Below are positions 11,801 through 17,119 of a stretch of DNA of 17,119 nucleotides, piece by piece (the stretch's first letter is position 1; each line of letters begins with the position of its first letter). Both the position numbers and the translations under genes were made by a program. The DNA is from Stephanodiscus triporus. Lineage: Eukaryota; Bacillariophyta; Thalassiosirophyceae; Thalassiosirales; Thalassiosiraceae. The notes below the pieces were generated by a model. That model saw only the letters and a list, made by a program, of their open reading frames with translations. It did no database searches and had not been told where the DNA came from. The stretch covers positions 1 through 17,119 of the forward strand of contig JALLAZ010000297.1 in NCBI GenBank assembly GCA_036939755.1. The letters run 5' to 3'.

Positions 11801-14759
11801 GCATCTTTGTTCATGACACGGCTGATGCTGTCCAGCCGTTGCGTTGATGCAAAAGTCTGCAATAAGCATCTGCGGACGATAGCCGCAAACAAAACCTCAG
11901 TCGCCTCGTAGGCAGCATTGGTCTGTCGTTTTCTGACTTCGTCCGGGTCCAAATCGTCCCCACCCAGTTCAAACATATCGGCCTGATAACTTTGAAATAA
12001 AGTTGCACTTCGCGATGCACGATGACAAGCACGTCGAAGGTCTTGCAATTCACAGAGTTCGCTCTGTTTGGCCTGTAGGTCCCTATCCCCTCGTTGATGG
12101 GCAAGATTTTTCTCAGAATACTTTTCATTTTACATGAAAATCAACGTCAATCTATGATCGGTTGTAAAATGTAGATCAACTCAGGCATAATTACAACTCT
12201 TCTCCTTACCTGAATCAAGTTTGGATCACCAGCATTGCCCATTCTCACCATCTGCACATTTTGTCCAGGGTGGAAGTTGGAGATCCGCGGATTCCCAGAA
12301 AGTAAAGTTCCCGTCGCTTTAAGGAGATCACAGAGGAATTCATCAGCCGCGTGATTCTTATATGAAAGGACAAGGATCGGTGGAGTGCCAACACTTTTAT
12401 TTTGCTGCATCCAATATTTGCGGATGATTGTCAAGGCGTACACTATTTGCACGCCAAGATAACTTTTTCCTGTTTGGCAAATCCAAAAAAATTAATCACG
12501 ATGCATTGCAGCCAGAGGTGCTTTTGTGTAAAAAATCAGTGTGACTCACCGGTACCTGGAGGTCCCTGTGTGCAATGTACGGGATTCCTCAGCGAGTCGA
12601 TGAAGTTCACCAACTGCCCAAAATCCAATGTTGCTTTCAGCAAGAGGTCTACGAGTTCAGCCTGCATCTGCTGCGAGAGAGAAACGTTCTGACGAATCTC
12701 ACGTAGGGGCAATAAGGTGCTAGAGAGGACCATGTCATCAACGAGGCTTTCTATGAGATGTCTGGGGAGAGTTGTAACTGTACTCGCCAATGATCCACAA
12801 CCATATTTATCCAAAATAGATCTTTGAAAGACTCCTTCTGTAGCAGCCTTGTTCTGTGCATCGGCACCCAAGACAGTGTTCGTTAAATCCGCAGGTCGGC
12901 TCGCATCAAGATTTAATAGGAGGCCATAAAGGGCAAGATTTCATTCTTCTGTTGTTCGTATGCCCGGATGACAGGCATGTATTCCGGAACGAAGGACTGA
13001 CAGTCAATTATAGCAACAGCATCGCCCTCGCTAAATTCATGCTCAACATCAGGGGCATTGTCAGGTTCAAATATAGCTGGTGATGCTAAATTGACACAGA
13101 TGTTGCCTTGTTGCCTCTGCTTGTCTTCGTAGAGCTGATTTCCGTGAGGACACACTTCGCCCCAATATATACGATCATCTAGATTGAGTGCTCGGTAATA
13201 ATTGGGGTCGCGACTACCGTGAGTTGGCACACTTGAAGCATCACCAAGACGAACAATTCCGACCAGATTGGGAACGGCGAGCCTTTTTGTGGATCGCCAA
13301 TGTATTGGACGCGTTTTCCCTTCGTGATGATAATTTAAAGGAATAGATAGGTAAAAAATCAATGCAGTATTTGCCGAAAGGATTAACGCAACAAATAAGA
13401 GGTCGTACCGTTCTCATCCAGCGGAGCCTTCCGGCTAAAGAAGTTTTGAACGTACAACTTTCCGCTTGCACCGTCGACTGCGCCAATACTGCCATTATAC
13501 ACATGCGTTGATCCAGTTGGCCCCAATAACTGCTCCAACTCATGATACGCACATCTCTCACAGAGCCCTCGCAAATGAGAAGTAGTTTTGCAAATGAGAA
13601 CGGGCGTGTTGTGACAACCACGACCACGACATCTCAAAGGACCACTCGAGATAACTTTTCTGCCACCGTCTGTCTCATTAAGGCCATCTGGAAGGCGTAC
13701 TAAGGCCCCACCACAAGGTTGCCCTCCACTGCAACGCTCCCAGCATTGTGGTGCCAATGCAGAGTGTCCCTCATGAAAAGCCATTCCAACCATTAGACGC
13801 TGCATGGTATCAAAGTAATGTTCGCGATTTTGGTACACACCCCGAGATTTTGTGCTTGGCCCTTGCATCTTGGGAAGTTCGGCAGGAGAGAATGTCGATG
13901 ATTGCACAAGCCACTCCACCGTGGCGGTTCGCCATACGCTGTGATGGTGACGAGGAACGCCACTTGTCTCTACTTGACTCAAGGTCCCATCATAGTTCTT
14001 TTCATCTGTGATAGATACCGCTTGATTCTTCTCCTTGATGATCCATGGCTTCTCAAGCTTATCAAGACAATCATCGATGCGATTCAAACAGTCGCGATGG
14101 TCATGATTCCTGCGCAGAAGTTGCTTCGCTGCATCTTCGAGCATCTTTCCTAGTGCCTCTTTCACGACCAACCGTTTCTCACTCCACTCGAAGCACAATA
14201 CTTTCCGGACAACGTTCAACGCTGTCTCGGCCGCAAGGAGTGGATCGCCATTTGATGTAAGGTACCTTTTCATAGCGCTGCTCAACGCGTGAATAGGAGG
14301 TGGAGGAACTTTCGTTTCTTGAGAGAAAGGAACTTTTGCAAGTGTTTGGAGGAGTATCTCAACATCCCCCACTGCAATGTGCAACGATGATGCATCTCCC
14401 CAGCATTGACCCCAAAGAGGGCCAGCTCGAACTATCACATCAGCCAAAATACTTTGATGTGTATTCTTGAGCTGTTTGATGAGGCGATTGCTATCCTGTA
14501 CATTCCTCGCTGTACCGCTGACTCTTCCAACAGGTGGGCTCTGGTTGCCCTTGCTTGCGTTGCTCTGCCAAGCACTGCCATGCTGATATTTACAGTTGCC
14601 CCCATTTTTGCAATATCCTTTATTCTTGAACTCAAAACAAATTCCGGGACTTCCTCCACCACCGCTTCGTCCCCTTCCTCTACCCCCTCTTCCACTACTT
14701 CCTCCTCTTTCTCCAGCGTTTCTGCTGAGCCCTCCGCCAGCCTTGCCAGATCTCTGCAT
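1590..14759 (-). CDS. Giant ZNFX1-like helicase / NFX1 zinc finger / 4x AAA+ ATPase protein
   Basis: Seven exons: 14759-13409, 13319-12550, 12469-12210, 12120-9457, 9376-5555, 5350-2914 and 2815-1590, joined by six GT-AG introns that restore conserved motifs. Coding length is 12,530 bases, one short of a multiple of three, because exon 2 contains an apparent frameshift near 12915. With that base the product is about 4,176 residues. Order: RGG tail and CCCH finger (1-60), Cys-rich region (about 338-401), pre-helicase domain (from 451), SF1 helicase (about 700-1690) with a Cys/His insertion (about 960-1195), NFX1 repeats (about 1778-2365), a possible ART fold (about 2493-2590), four CbbX-like AAA+ modules (about 2880-3975), coiled coil (about 4067-4127) and a Cys/His cap. 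The start is the first in-frame ATG (GTCGCCATG); upstream the frame closes at a TGA after 13 codons. Human ZNFX1 and fungal relatives share the helicase and NFX1 core; RNA surveillance or antiviral defence is inferred. No promoter element was recognised. Confidence 0.88.
2190..3084 (-). other. AAA+ module 4 (CbbX/SpoVK-type)
   Basis: It starts at DPFAELNKLYRMEKV. Walker A is GSPGTGKTT, Walker B GLLFIDEAYTLG, sensor 1 VVIAGYPKD, arginine finger GFKSRF and sensor 2 GFGNARDV. All catalytic residues are intact. Intron 6 splits it just after the Walker A. Confidence 0.87.
2816..2913 (-). other. Intron 6 (98 bases), directly after AAA4 Walker A
   Basis: Donor GTGAGT follows AAA-ACT-ACA-G and the acceptor is AATGCAG, in phase 1. 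The join gives GSPGTGKTTVARVMSNIL. Its position is homologous to intron 5 in module 1 but one base further along. Confidence 0.92.
2914..5350 (-). CDS. Exon 6: AAA1 (rest), AAA2, AAA3 and AAA4 start
   Basis: The exon continues AAA1 from VARLFAQIL and runs through AAA2 and AAA3 to the Walker A of AAA4 (GSPGTGKTT). The CbbX/SpoVK subgroup is recognised by the AGY sensor-1 sequence after the beta strand, DEAY at Walker B, G(F/L)(K/R)SRF arginine fingers and FGNAR sensor-2 helices. It ends in ACA-G before donor GTGAGT. Confidence 0.88.
3085..3936 (-). other. AAA+ module 3 (CbbX/SpoVK-type)
   Basis: It starts with FEELRDLYRLENV. Walker A is GAPGTGKTT, Walker B GILFIDEAYELG, sensor 1 IIIAGYHAN, arginine finger GLKSRF and sensor 2 GWGNARDV. 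It shares long matches with module 4 (TSGL, GQT, KAKGG, GSEAC, DFPDW), so the two arose by a later duplication than modules 1 and 2. Confidence 0.87.
3937..4744 (-). other. AAA+ module 2, sensor-2 arginine missing
   Basis: Walker A GNPGTGKTT, Walker B KVLLIDEAYAL, sensor 1 VLLLGYEDQ and arginine finger GLRRRF are present. The sensor-2 helix reads HFGNAGSV, where the other three modules have GNAR, so the arginine is replaced by glycine. It binds ATP by sequence but may be altered in hydrolysis or coupling. Confidence 0.85.
4745..5790 (-). other. AAA+ module 1 (CbbX/SpoVK-type)
   Basis: It begins with GDLWEELKD and a helical segment MEELLKMTGLLRVKKM. Walker A is GNPGTGKTT, Walker B GVLFMDEAYTL, sensor 1 FILAGYEDE, arginine finger GFKSRF and sensor 2 GFGNARLIR. 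The module is complete and probably able to hydrolyse ATP. It is split by intron 5. Confidence 0.85.
5351..5554 (-). other. Intron 5 (204 bases), directly after AAA1 Walker A
   Basis: Donor GTGAGA follows ACA-ACG and the acceptor is TTCCTAG, in phase 0. The join gives GNPGTGKTTVARLFAQIL. It is the longest intron in the gene. Confidence 0.92.
5555..9376 (-). CDS. Exon 5: motif VI, NFX1 repeats, middle region, start of AAA1
   Basis: The 3.8 kb exon encodes helicase motif VI, a linker, LPLCCPQHP, the NFX1-type array, a middle region of about 500 residues, and the beginning of the first AAA+ module up to its Walker A (GNPGTGKTT). The middle region contains the possible ART fold and later helical sequence (ITLYQLLLALEIHQKGDIERAM) that may be a helical-repeat spacer. 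The exon ends at ACG before the donor GTGAGA. Confidence 0.87.
6655..6953 (-). other. Possible divergent PARP-like ADP-ribosyltransferase fold
   Basis: Three pieces in order resemble the PARP catalytic fold: ALYHMTQ (compare the LYHGT histidine strand), CGYLFSSH (compare GVYFAS with its tyrosine) and HDCVELKP followed by IISWDPSAVYATYRVG (compare the YDPSQVYPEYLI end). The usual catalytic Glu position appears to be Gln, so activity is doubtful or altered. This is a reading by eye of a divergent sequence; chance resemblance is possible. Confidence 0.35.
7320..9090 (-). other. NFX1-type zinc repeat array (about 12 units)
   Basis: Eight CGH elements are seen (CGHKLELSC, CGHEVKSVSC, CGHEEATTC, CGHPCEIFC, CGHTQQVAC, CGHDIIVPC, CGHTYKEKC, CGHEVTVLC) with variants CGSH, CSH (twice) and CTH. 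Each is followed by another Cys after 4 to 6 residues, and most are preceded by a Cys-containing strand. This is the NF-X1 zinc-finger pattern, which binds nucleic acid or, with RING partners, acts in ubiquitination. No RING is visible here. The repeat number is higher than the handful usual in ZNFX1-type proteins as I recall them. Confidence 0.85.
9377..9456 (-). other. Intron 4 (80 bases), before helicase motif VI
   Basis: Donor GTGAGT follows ATGATA and the acceptor is TTTCAG, in phase 0. The join gives QNRMIVLLSRARLGCFILGN, the expected motif VI with its arginine. Unspliced reading of the donor side runs on for about 45 non-homologous residues. Confidence 0.92.
9457..12120 (-). CDS. Exon 4: helicase insertion and motifs II to V
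   Basis: The exon begins with helical sequence, then the Cys/His insertion, then a charged linker with an acidic run (GGDGDDDGDG) and the rest of the helicase core. Visible motifs are TIVGCITRL (Ic-like), VIVEEASEVLEPLL (II, with EE in place of the usual DE), LQLIGDHLQLQPS (III), LSVQRRMRRDI (IV), ILTPYKGQL and STVDRFQGDEADVVI (V). The motif spellings point to the ZNFX1/NFX1-helicase branch rather than UPF1 itself. Catalytic residues appear intact, so the helicase is probably active. Confidence 0.87.
10905..11625 (-). other. WRC-like Cys/His array inserted in the helicase
   Basis: At least seven C-x2-H elements occur here (CRSH, CKDH, CISH, CDEH, CSGH, CSRH, CEAH), each preceded by one or more cysteines. 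The last unit has the spacing C-x9-C-x10-C-x2-H, which is that of the WRC zinc motif in plant growth-regulating factors; the unit before it is nearly the same. The array sits between helicase motifs Ia and II, so it would protrude from the first RecA domain. The spacing is visible directly; the link to WRC is a resemblance, not a database result. Confidence 0.6.
12121..12209 (-). other. Intron 3 (89 bases)
   Basis: Donor GTAAGG follows CAG and the acceptor is GAAAAG, in phase 0. The downstream exon resumes with YSEKNLAHQRGDRDL and the frame stays open for 2.6 kb. There is no strong family motif at the junction, so the exact acceptor is a little less certain than for the others. Confidence 0.7.
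12210..12469 (-). CDS. Exon 3: helicase motif I end and motif Ia
   Basis: The exon completes the P-loop and carries motif Ia as PILVLSYKNHAADEFL, close to the PILVLCYTNHALDQFL-type sequence of the ZNFX1-like family. It continues with VQMVRMGNAGDPNLIQ. The exon ends exactly at CAG before the donor GTAAGG. Confidence 0.85.
12470..12549 (-). other. Intron 2 (80 bases), inside the helicase Walker A
   Basis: Donor GTGAGT follows GGT-ACC-G and the acceptor is AACAG. The join yields GPPGTGKSYLGVQIVYAL, a complete SF1 P-loop, in phase 1. The intron falls between the last Gly and the catalytic Lys of the P-loop. Confidence 0.9.
12550..13319 (-). CDS. Exon 2: pre-helicase domain and P-loop start, with a frameshift
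   Basis: Exon 2 encodes KTRPIHWRSTKRL and a beta-rich region (LVGIVRL, GDAVAIIDC) resembling the OB-like domain that precedes the core in UPF1/ZNFX1-type SF1 helicases. It ends at the helicase P-loop QGPPGTG. The first part (13319 to about 12913) reads in one frame and runs into TAA at TCCTATTAA. The second part is open from about 12940 in another frame (LNLDASRPADL, then NTVLGADAQNK). No GT occurs in the overlap, so an intron cannot explain the shift. One extra base at the TATTAAA tract would join the two parts. It is a sequencing or assembly error, a real mutation, or less likely programmed frameshifting. Confidence 0.7.
13320..13408 (-). other. Intron 1 (89 bases)
   Basis: Donor GTACGA follows AAC-G and the acceptor is GAAG. 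Joining gives ENGKTRPIHW across the junction, in phase 1. The retained frame would stop at TAA shortly after the donor. Confidence 0.8.
13540..13750 (-). other. Cys-rich segment before the helicase (residues about 338-401)
   Basis: A cluster of cysteines (CWERC, QPCGG, LRCRGRGC, LICKTTSH, LCERC) lies in exon 1. The paired Cys and Cys/His spacing is suggestive of zinc binding. It follows a helical segment containing HYFDTMQRLMVGMAFHEGH. It may correspond to the N-terminal region that precedes the helicase in ZNFX1-type proteins. No named domain is assigned. Confidence 0.45.
14580..14639 (-). other. CCCH zinc finger after an RGG-rich tail (residues 41-60)
   Basis: Spacing is C-x8-C-x5-C-x3-H (Cys 41, Cys 50, Cys 56, His 60), the classic RNA-binding CCCH pattern. 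It is preceded at residues 16-36 by a Gly/Arg stretch with RGG-type repeats, another feature of RNA-binding proteins. Together they suggest that the N terminus contacts RNA. The family assignment is firm by spacing; the RNA target is unknown. Confidence 0.85.
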
Positions 14760-14937
14760 GGCGACAGGAGGGATATCGTAGTCTTTGACCTTTCGCAATC
14801 AGTCCAATCAGTCTATCTCTGAATCGATCAATCTCTTTGCGTTCGTTTATGGCTGGTTGATTCTGATTGTTGTGCCCATCTCACTACAACGTCTGAAATT
14901 TTCACATTCTGTATGGTACCATTACCGCCATACACTG
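14760..14937 (-). promoter_or_regulatory. Presumed 5' leader and promoter region of the giant gene
   Basis: No TATA box or other standard core element is recognised on the minus strand in this stretch. It contains an ATGGTACCAT palindrome at 14913-14922. The context GTCGCCATG with G at -3 favours the chosen start. A 5' untranslated exon further upstream cannot be excluded. Confidence 0.3.
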
Positions 14938-15040
14938 AAAAATTCAAACGTGCGTGCATGATCCCATCAGATGACGTGCATGTTGAAGTCTAGGGGGCCT
15001 CGATCTCGTCCCTTTCCCCTTCCCCCCCCCCCCTCTTCCA
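14938..15040. repeat. Repeat B, left copy (B1)
   Basis: It shares AAAAATTCAAACG, GCATGATC, CATGTTGAAGTCTAGGGGGC, CTCGATCTC and a following C/T tract with 16561-16632 in the same orientation. B1 has extra bases between GCATGATC and CATGTTGAAG. It ends in a long polypyrimidine tract (about 15008-15040) with a run of C. Its closeness to the start of the giant gene means it may lie in its promoter. Probably a dispersed genomic repeat. Confidence 0.8.
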
Positions 15041-15383
15041 CTGCCGTTCTACTGTCTCTCGGTGGTAACCAAAGCTAGCTCTCTCCCTCCGGAGGCATTC
15101 GACGGACCCCCTCCCAAAGTGAAATTGGCCCTTATACTCCGAGGCGTCAGTCGCGCCAGATCCCCAAGCGCCTTCGGCTCTAGTAATTCCGCGTACAGGT
15201 GCGCCGATGTCAGGAGCCACCGCTCGATCGTCCGCCGCAATCATCAGACCAAATGCCCGCTGTCAACAAATTTGCGGTGGCGTCCTGTCAACACCTTGGG
15301 AAATGAATCGCGCGAAAGATTAAGCTAAAATCAAGGTACGGGTATTGTCCGAACGGGAAGTTCACCCCAAGTGCCTCTCCTAC
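15041..15383. other. GC-rich stretch, overlapping open frames, no convincing gene
   Basis: Several short frames are open on both strands here, including 15062-15328 on plus and 14990-15244 on minus. None has a recognisable domain, and those checked lack a supported start. It follows repeat B1 directly and may be part of the same repeat unit. Confidence 0.4.
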
Positions 15384-15614
15384 CTATTGCAAGTGATCCG
15401 CCCGGTCCATAGAATCGCCCCGACGGACACGCCGAACGAACTGCTGCCCAATTGACCTCACGAACGTCGGTAGCTCCGACGACGAGAGAAAACGAGGCGG
15501 CATGTCGTTGCCGCTCCCGACGTACGCCAGACATGCGCACAATGCCACGCTCAACACCGCCTCGGTCGAGGGGCGTACGCTCCCAATAGCGTAAGCCAGT
15601 GCCGCGAGCACCAT
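15384..15614 (-). CDS. Small hypothetical protein, two hydrophobic segments
   Basis: From the ATG at 15614 the frame gives 76 residues; the frame is open further upstream to 15809 but begins there with GTG. Residues 1-11 (MVLAALAYAIG) and about 17-33 (TEAVLSVALCACLAYVG) are hydrophobic and could be membrane segments. The tail is basic (QQFVRRVRRGDSMDRADH). No family is recognised. It may be a real small gene, part of a spliced gene or a relic. Confidence 0.2.
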   Translation of the reverse strand: MVLAALAYAIGSVRPSTEAVLSVALCACLAYVGSGNDMPPRFLSSSELPTFVRSIGQQFVRRVRRGDSMDRADHLQ

Positions 15615-15924
15615 GAGGACGTCCCCCCGAGACGCATGAAACGACGCATGGAACGAATCGAAGACGAACGAGAAATCTTCCGATGGATGGTTAACCCGTC
15701 GACACAGCGATATTTTCGACTTTGTCAAGCATGCCACCGCCACGAGAGACTGTCGTCGTCCGCTCCCATGACGGATACGCAGTTTACGGCTGCGAAGCGA
15801 TGGCGACACTCCGGGGGAATGGAATCTGAGGAGTTAACGATGCGGGGGGGGAGGACACGATAAACTACCACGAGGATACGTCGTCCGCGACGATCGCACC
15901 GTCGTCGAACGACGACGACGATAA

Positions 15925-16182
15925 TGCGACTCCACGACGACGGACATCAAGGAGGTGTTGCGCGCAGATGCTTACGATATGCGTCGGGACGAAGGCGGCA
16001 TGGTTATTATCGGACGGGCGAAATTCTCCATGGGCGCCATGAGAGAGTTCGTGGTGTACGCAAAAGAAGGTTGCCTGTGCAAACTTTTGCGCGGCGTCTC
16101 GAATTCCTTTGACCGTCTTCTTTTAATCGTTCTTGGCGAAGAATGCCGTCATCCAGCGCCACAGATTCCAAGGATAAGATAA
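15925..16182 (+). other. Open frame without early ATG, possible gene fragment
   Basis: The frame opens after a TAA at 15922 and closes at 16180-16182. It includes IKEVLRADAYDMRRDEGG and MREFVVYAKEGCLCKLLRG, which look protein-like. The first in-frame ATG is at 15979, giving about 67 residues. An Asp/Ser-rich frame just upstream (about 15860-15925, SSNDDDD) is one base out of phase. It may be a frameshifted relic or one exon. Confidence 0.2.
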
Positions 16183-16385
16183 TGGGAGGCGGCGTGAGCG
16201 CCGTAGCGCGGAGGAAAGGATCCGTTCACAGCATGGCCGAAAGTTGGAATTCGGGCGATTACTGCAAGAAGTAATCCGTTATCGCCGATCGTGAAAAGTC
16301 CAGTATACCTTTCACCGGTCTTGTCGACAGTGTAATCATGTTGTGTAAACGCTGTAAGGATATTATATGTTCTTCTCTCTTTCAT
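16149..16385 (-). CDS. Small hypothetical protein, 78 residues
   Basis: From the ATG at 16385 the frame runs to TGA at 16149. The composition is protein-like (DKTGERYTGLFTIGDNG, LLLAVIARIPTFGH) with a central hydrophobic strand pattern. No family is recognised. It converges with and overlaps the plus-strand fragment ending at 16182 by 34 bases, so at most one of them is likely to be real. A TTACAG that could be a splice acceptor lies near 16350, so it might be a terminal exon. Confidence 0.25.
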   Translation of the reverse strand: MKERRTYNILTAFTQHDYTVDKTGERYTGLFTIGDNGLLLAVIARIPTFGHAVNGSFPPRYGAHAASHYLILGICGAG

Positions 16386-16560
16386 GCCCACCGACGCCCT
16401 AATCTAACCACTTCGAAAGGCCCTTCGAAAAGGGTGTCTCTTATTGGAGTTAGCGGGTCCATTGACACGGCGGTGGTTGTTGTAGGCTGGTGTTGGCCGA
16501 CAAGGATAAATCAGTCAATATTATGCACTCGGACGGCAGAGGCTTCCTCGTCGTACGCGG
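16386..16560. other. Spacer before repeat B2, nothing recognised
   Basis: No gene or motif could be supported in this stretch. Confidence 0.4.
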
Positions 16561-16632
16561 CAAAAATTCAAACGCGCATGATCATGTTGAAGTCTAGGGG
16601 GCCTCGATCTCCTCCCCTTCCCCTTCCCCCGG
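16561..16632. repeat. Repeat B, right copy (B2)
   Basis: This is the partner of 14938-15040, in the same orientation, ending in a C-rich tract (CCCCTTCCCCTTCCCCC). Copy A2 follows within about 75 bases, so repeats A and B may belong to one larger element. On the left side of the window, A1 has no B copy in front of it. Confidence 0.8.
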
Positions 16633-16637
16633 GCTCT

Positions 16638-16655
16638 TGAAGAACAAATTCTTCA
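16638..16655. repeat. Small hairpin TGAAGAA / TTCTTCA
   Basis: Perfect 7-base arms at 16638-16644 and 16649-16655 surround the loop CAAA. An imperfect palindrome (GTAGGTACCATACCTAC) follows at about 16668-16684. Both lie between repeats B2 and A2. No function is known. Confidence 0.4.
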
Positions 16656-16705
16656 GTGTAGGTAGGGTAGGTACCATACCTACACAGACGATTACCTACT
16701 GATAC

Positions 16706-17004
16706 CTCCTCCTCCCACGTTTTGTCGTCGGGACGCATTATCTCCCCGTCGTCTTGGCCCTCTCGCACCCGTTCCGGCAGGCGTCACACATGATGTGAGC
16801 ATGGCGTCGAAAACGACCTTGTCGCAGCGTCGGTCCGGGCCAATGCGATAACGCGCGCGGGCATCGCCCATCGTGGACGCGGTCCATCCATGCCTCACGA
16901 CGCGGGTGGGGGGGATGGGATCGTTCGAGACGACCAATATCCGTGAATATTATGCAACCTGGAACGCCATGTGCGCCATTGATCGCGGCCGTGTGGCGGA
17001 CGAT
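16706..17004. repeat. Repeat A, right copy (A2)
   Basis: It matches 608-895 in direct orientation with many substitutions and small indels; see A1 for the shared landmarks. Here an ATG at 16915 opens a frame (MGSFETTNIREYYATWNAM) that runs through the repeat end. The matching frame in A1 (MGSFDDQCSTIREYYSTWNA) hits TGA at 864-866. Confidence 0.8.
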
Positions 17005-17119
17005 CTGAGGGCTGAGGACGGCAGTCTTCGCAATGTCGTGGGCCGAGCCGGACGCGGTATAGGAAGGCTGACGACGCATACACGTCATACCACCCCCCCC
17101 CCCCCCCCCCCCCCCCCCC
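16915..17119 (+). CDS. Possible partial open frame running off the window
   Basis: From ATG at 16915 the frame stays open through TWNAMCAIDRGRVADD and reaches the terminal C run. In copy A1 the same reading path is broken by a one-base difference, after which SHDHGRVVDD follows in another frame. So A2 may be an intact start of a gene of which A1 is a broken relative, or both may be noncoding. The indels elsewhere in the repeat argue for caution. Confidence 0.2.
   Translation, partial: MGSFETTNIREYYATWNAMCAIDRGRVADDLRAEDGSLRNVVGRAGRGIGRLTTHTRHTTPPPPPPPP
17093..17119. other. Terminal run of 27 C
   Basis: The window ends in an unbroken C homopolymer and begins with a run of G. Read outward, both ends are homopolymer of complementary type, which suggests assembly or read-end artefacts rather than telomeres. 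No telomere-type repeat is seen. Confidence 0.6.

Noticed and set aside
12905..12990. A short intron to explain the exon 2 frame change
   Set aside because: There is no GT between the last readable codons and the new frame. The nearest donor (GTCATCC) would remove conserved-looking sequence and join in the wrong frame.
14760..14798. Longer N terminus starting at 14798
   Set aside because: That codon is TTG and follows a TGA; the first ATG in frame is at 14759.
14406..14822. Plus-strand frame rich in Ser and Thr opposite exon 1
   Set aside because: It is a shadow of the RGG-rich minus-strand sequence; the minus frame holds the CCCH finger.
15062..15328. Plus-strand 88-codon frame
   Set aside because: It overlaps equally long minus-strand frames, has no ATG that can be supported, and lies beside repeat B1.
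1..17119. CRISPR array, tRNA, rRNA or bacterial operon
   Set aside because: No regularly spaced short repeats, no cloverleaf or rRNA landmarks were recognised by eye, and the spliced gene shows a eukaryotic origin.
17093..17119. Telomere at the right end
   Set aside because: It is a pure C run without a telomeric repeat unit.

Overview
The window is nuclear DNA of a microbial eukaryote. One very large gene on the minus strand fills positions 14759 to 1590. It is split by six GT-AG introns of 80 to 204 bases whose splice junctions can be read from the sequence. The product has no bacterial features. A diatom or other stramenopile alga is my best guess from the small introns, compact layout and mixed base composition, but nothing here proves it; a fungus or other protist is possible. 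The window starts with a run of 9 G and ends with a run of 27 C, which look like assembly edges.

Layout. 1 to 1589: left flank with several inverted repeats, a degenerate GC-rich repeat (copy A1, about 608 to 895) and an open frame of about 690 bases on the plus strand that has no ATG near its start. 1590 to 14759 (minus): the giant gene, seven exons, about 12.53 kb of coding sequence, about 4,176 residues if one apparent single-base frameshift in exon 2 is allowed for. 14760 to 17119: upstream flank with a second repeat family (copies B1 at 14938 to 15040 and B2 at 16561 to 16632), a few small uncertain open frames, and the partner of the left repeat (A2, about 16706 to 17004).

The giant protein reads as an RNA-surveillance or defence-type machine. 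In order it has: an RGG-rich tail with a CCCH zinc finger; a Cys-rich region; a pre-helicase domain; an SF1 (UPF1/ZNFX1-like) helicase whose first RecA domain is interrupted by a Cys/His array resembling the plant WRC zinc motif; about a dozen NFX1-type Cys-Gly-His zinc repeats; a possible divergent PARP-like ADP-ribosyltransferase fold; four tandem CbbX/SpoVK-type AAA+ ATPase modules; a charged coiled coil; and a small C-terminal Cys/His cap. All these parts lie on one reading path joined by clean splice junctions, so one polypeptide is the simplest reading. The inferred role is binding and remodelling of RNA or ribonucleoprotein by the helicase and zinc modules, coupled to AAA+ unfolding or remodelling of a protein partner. 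This is inference from domain families, not shown by the sequence.
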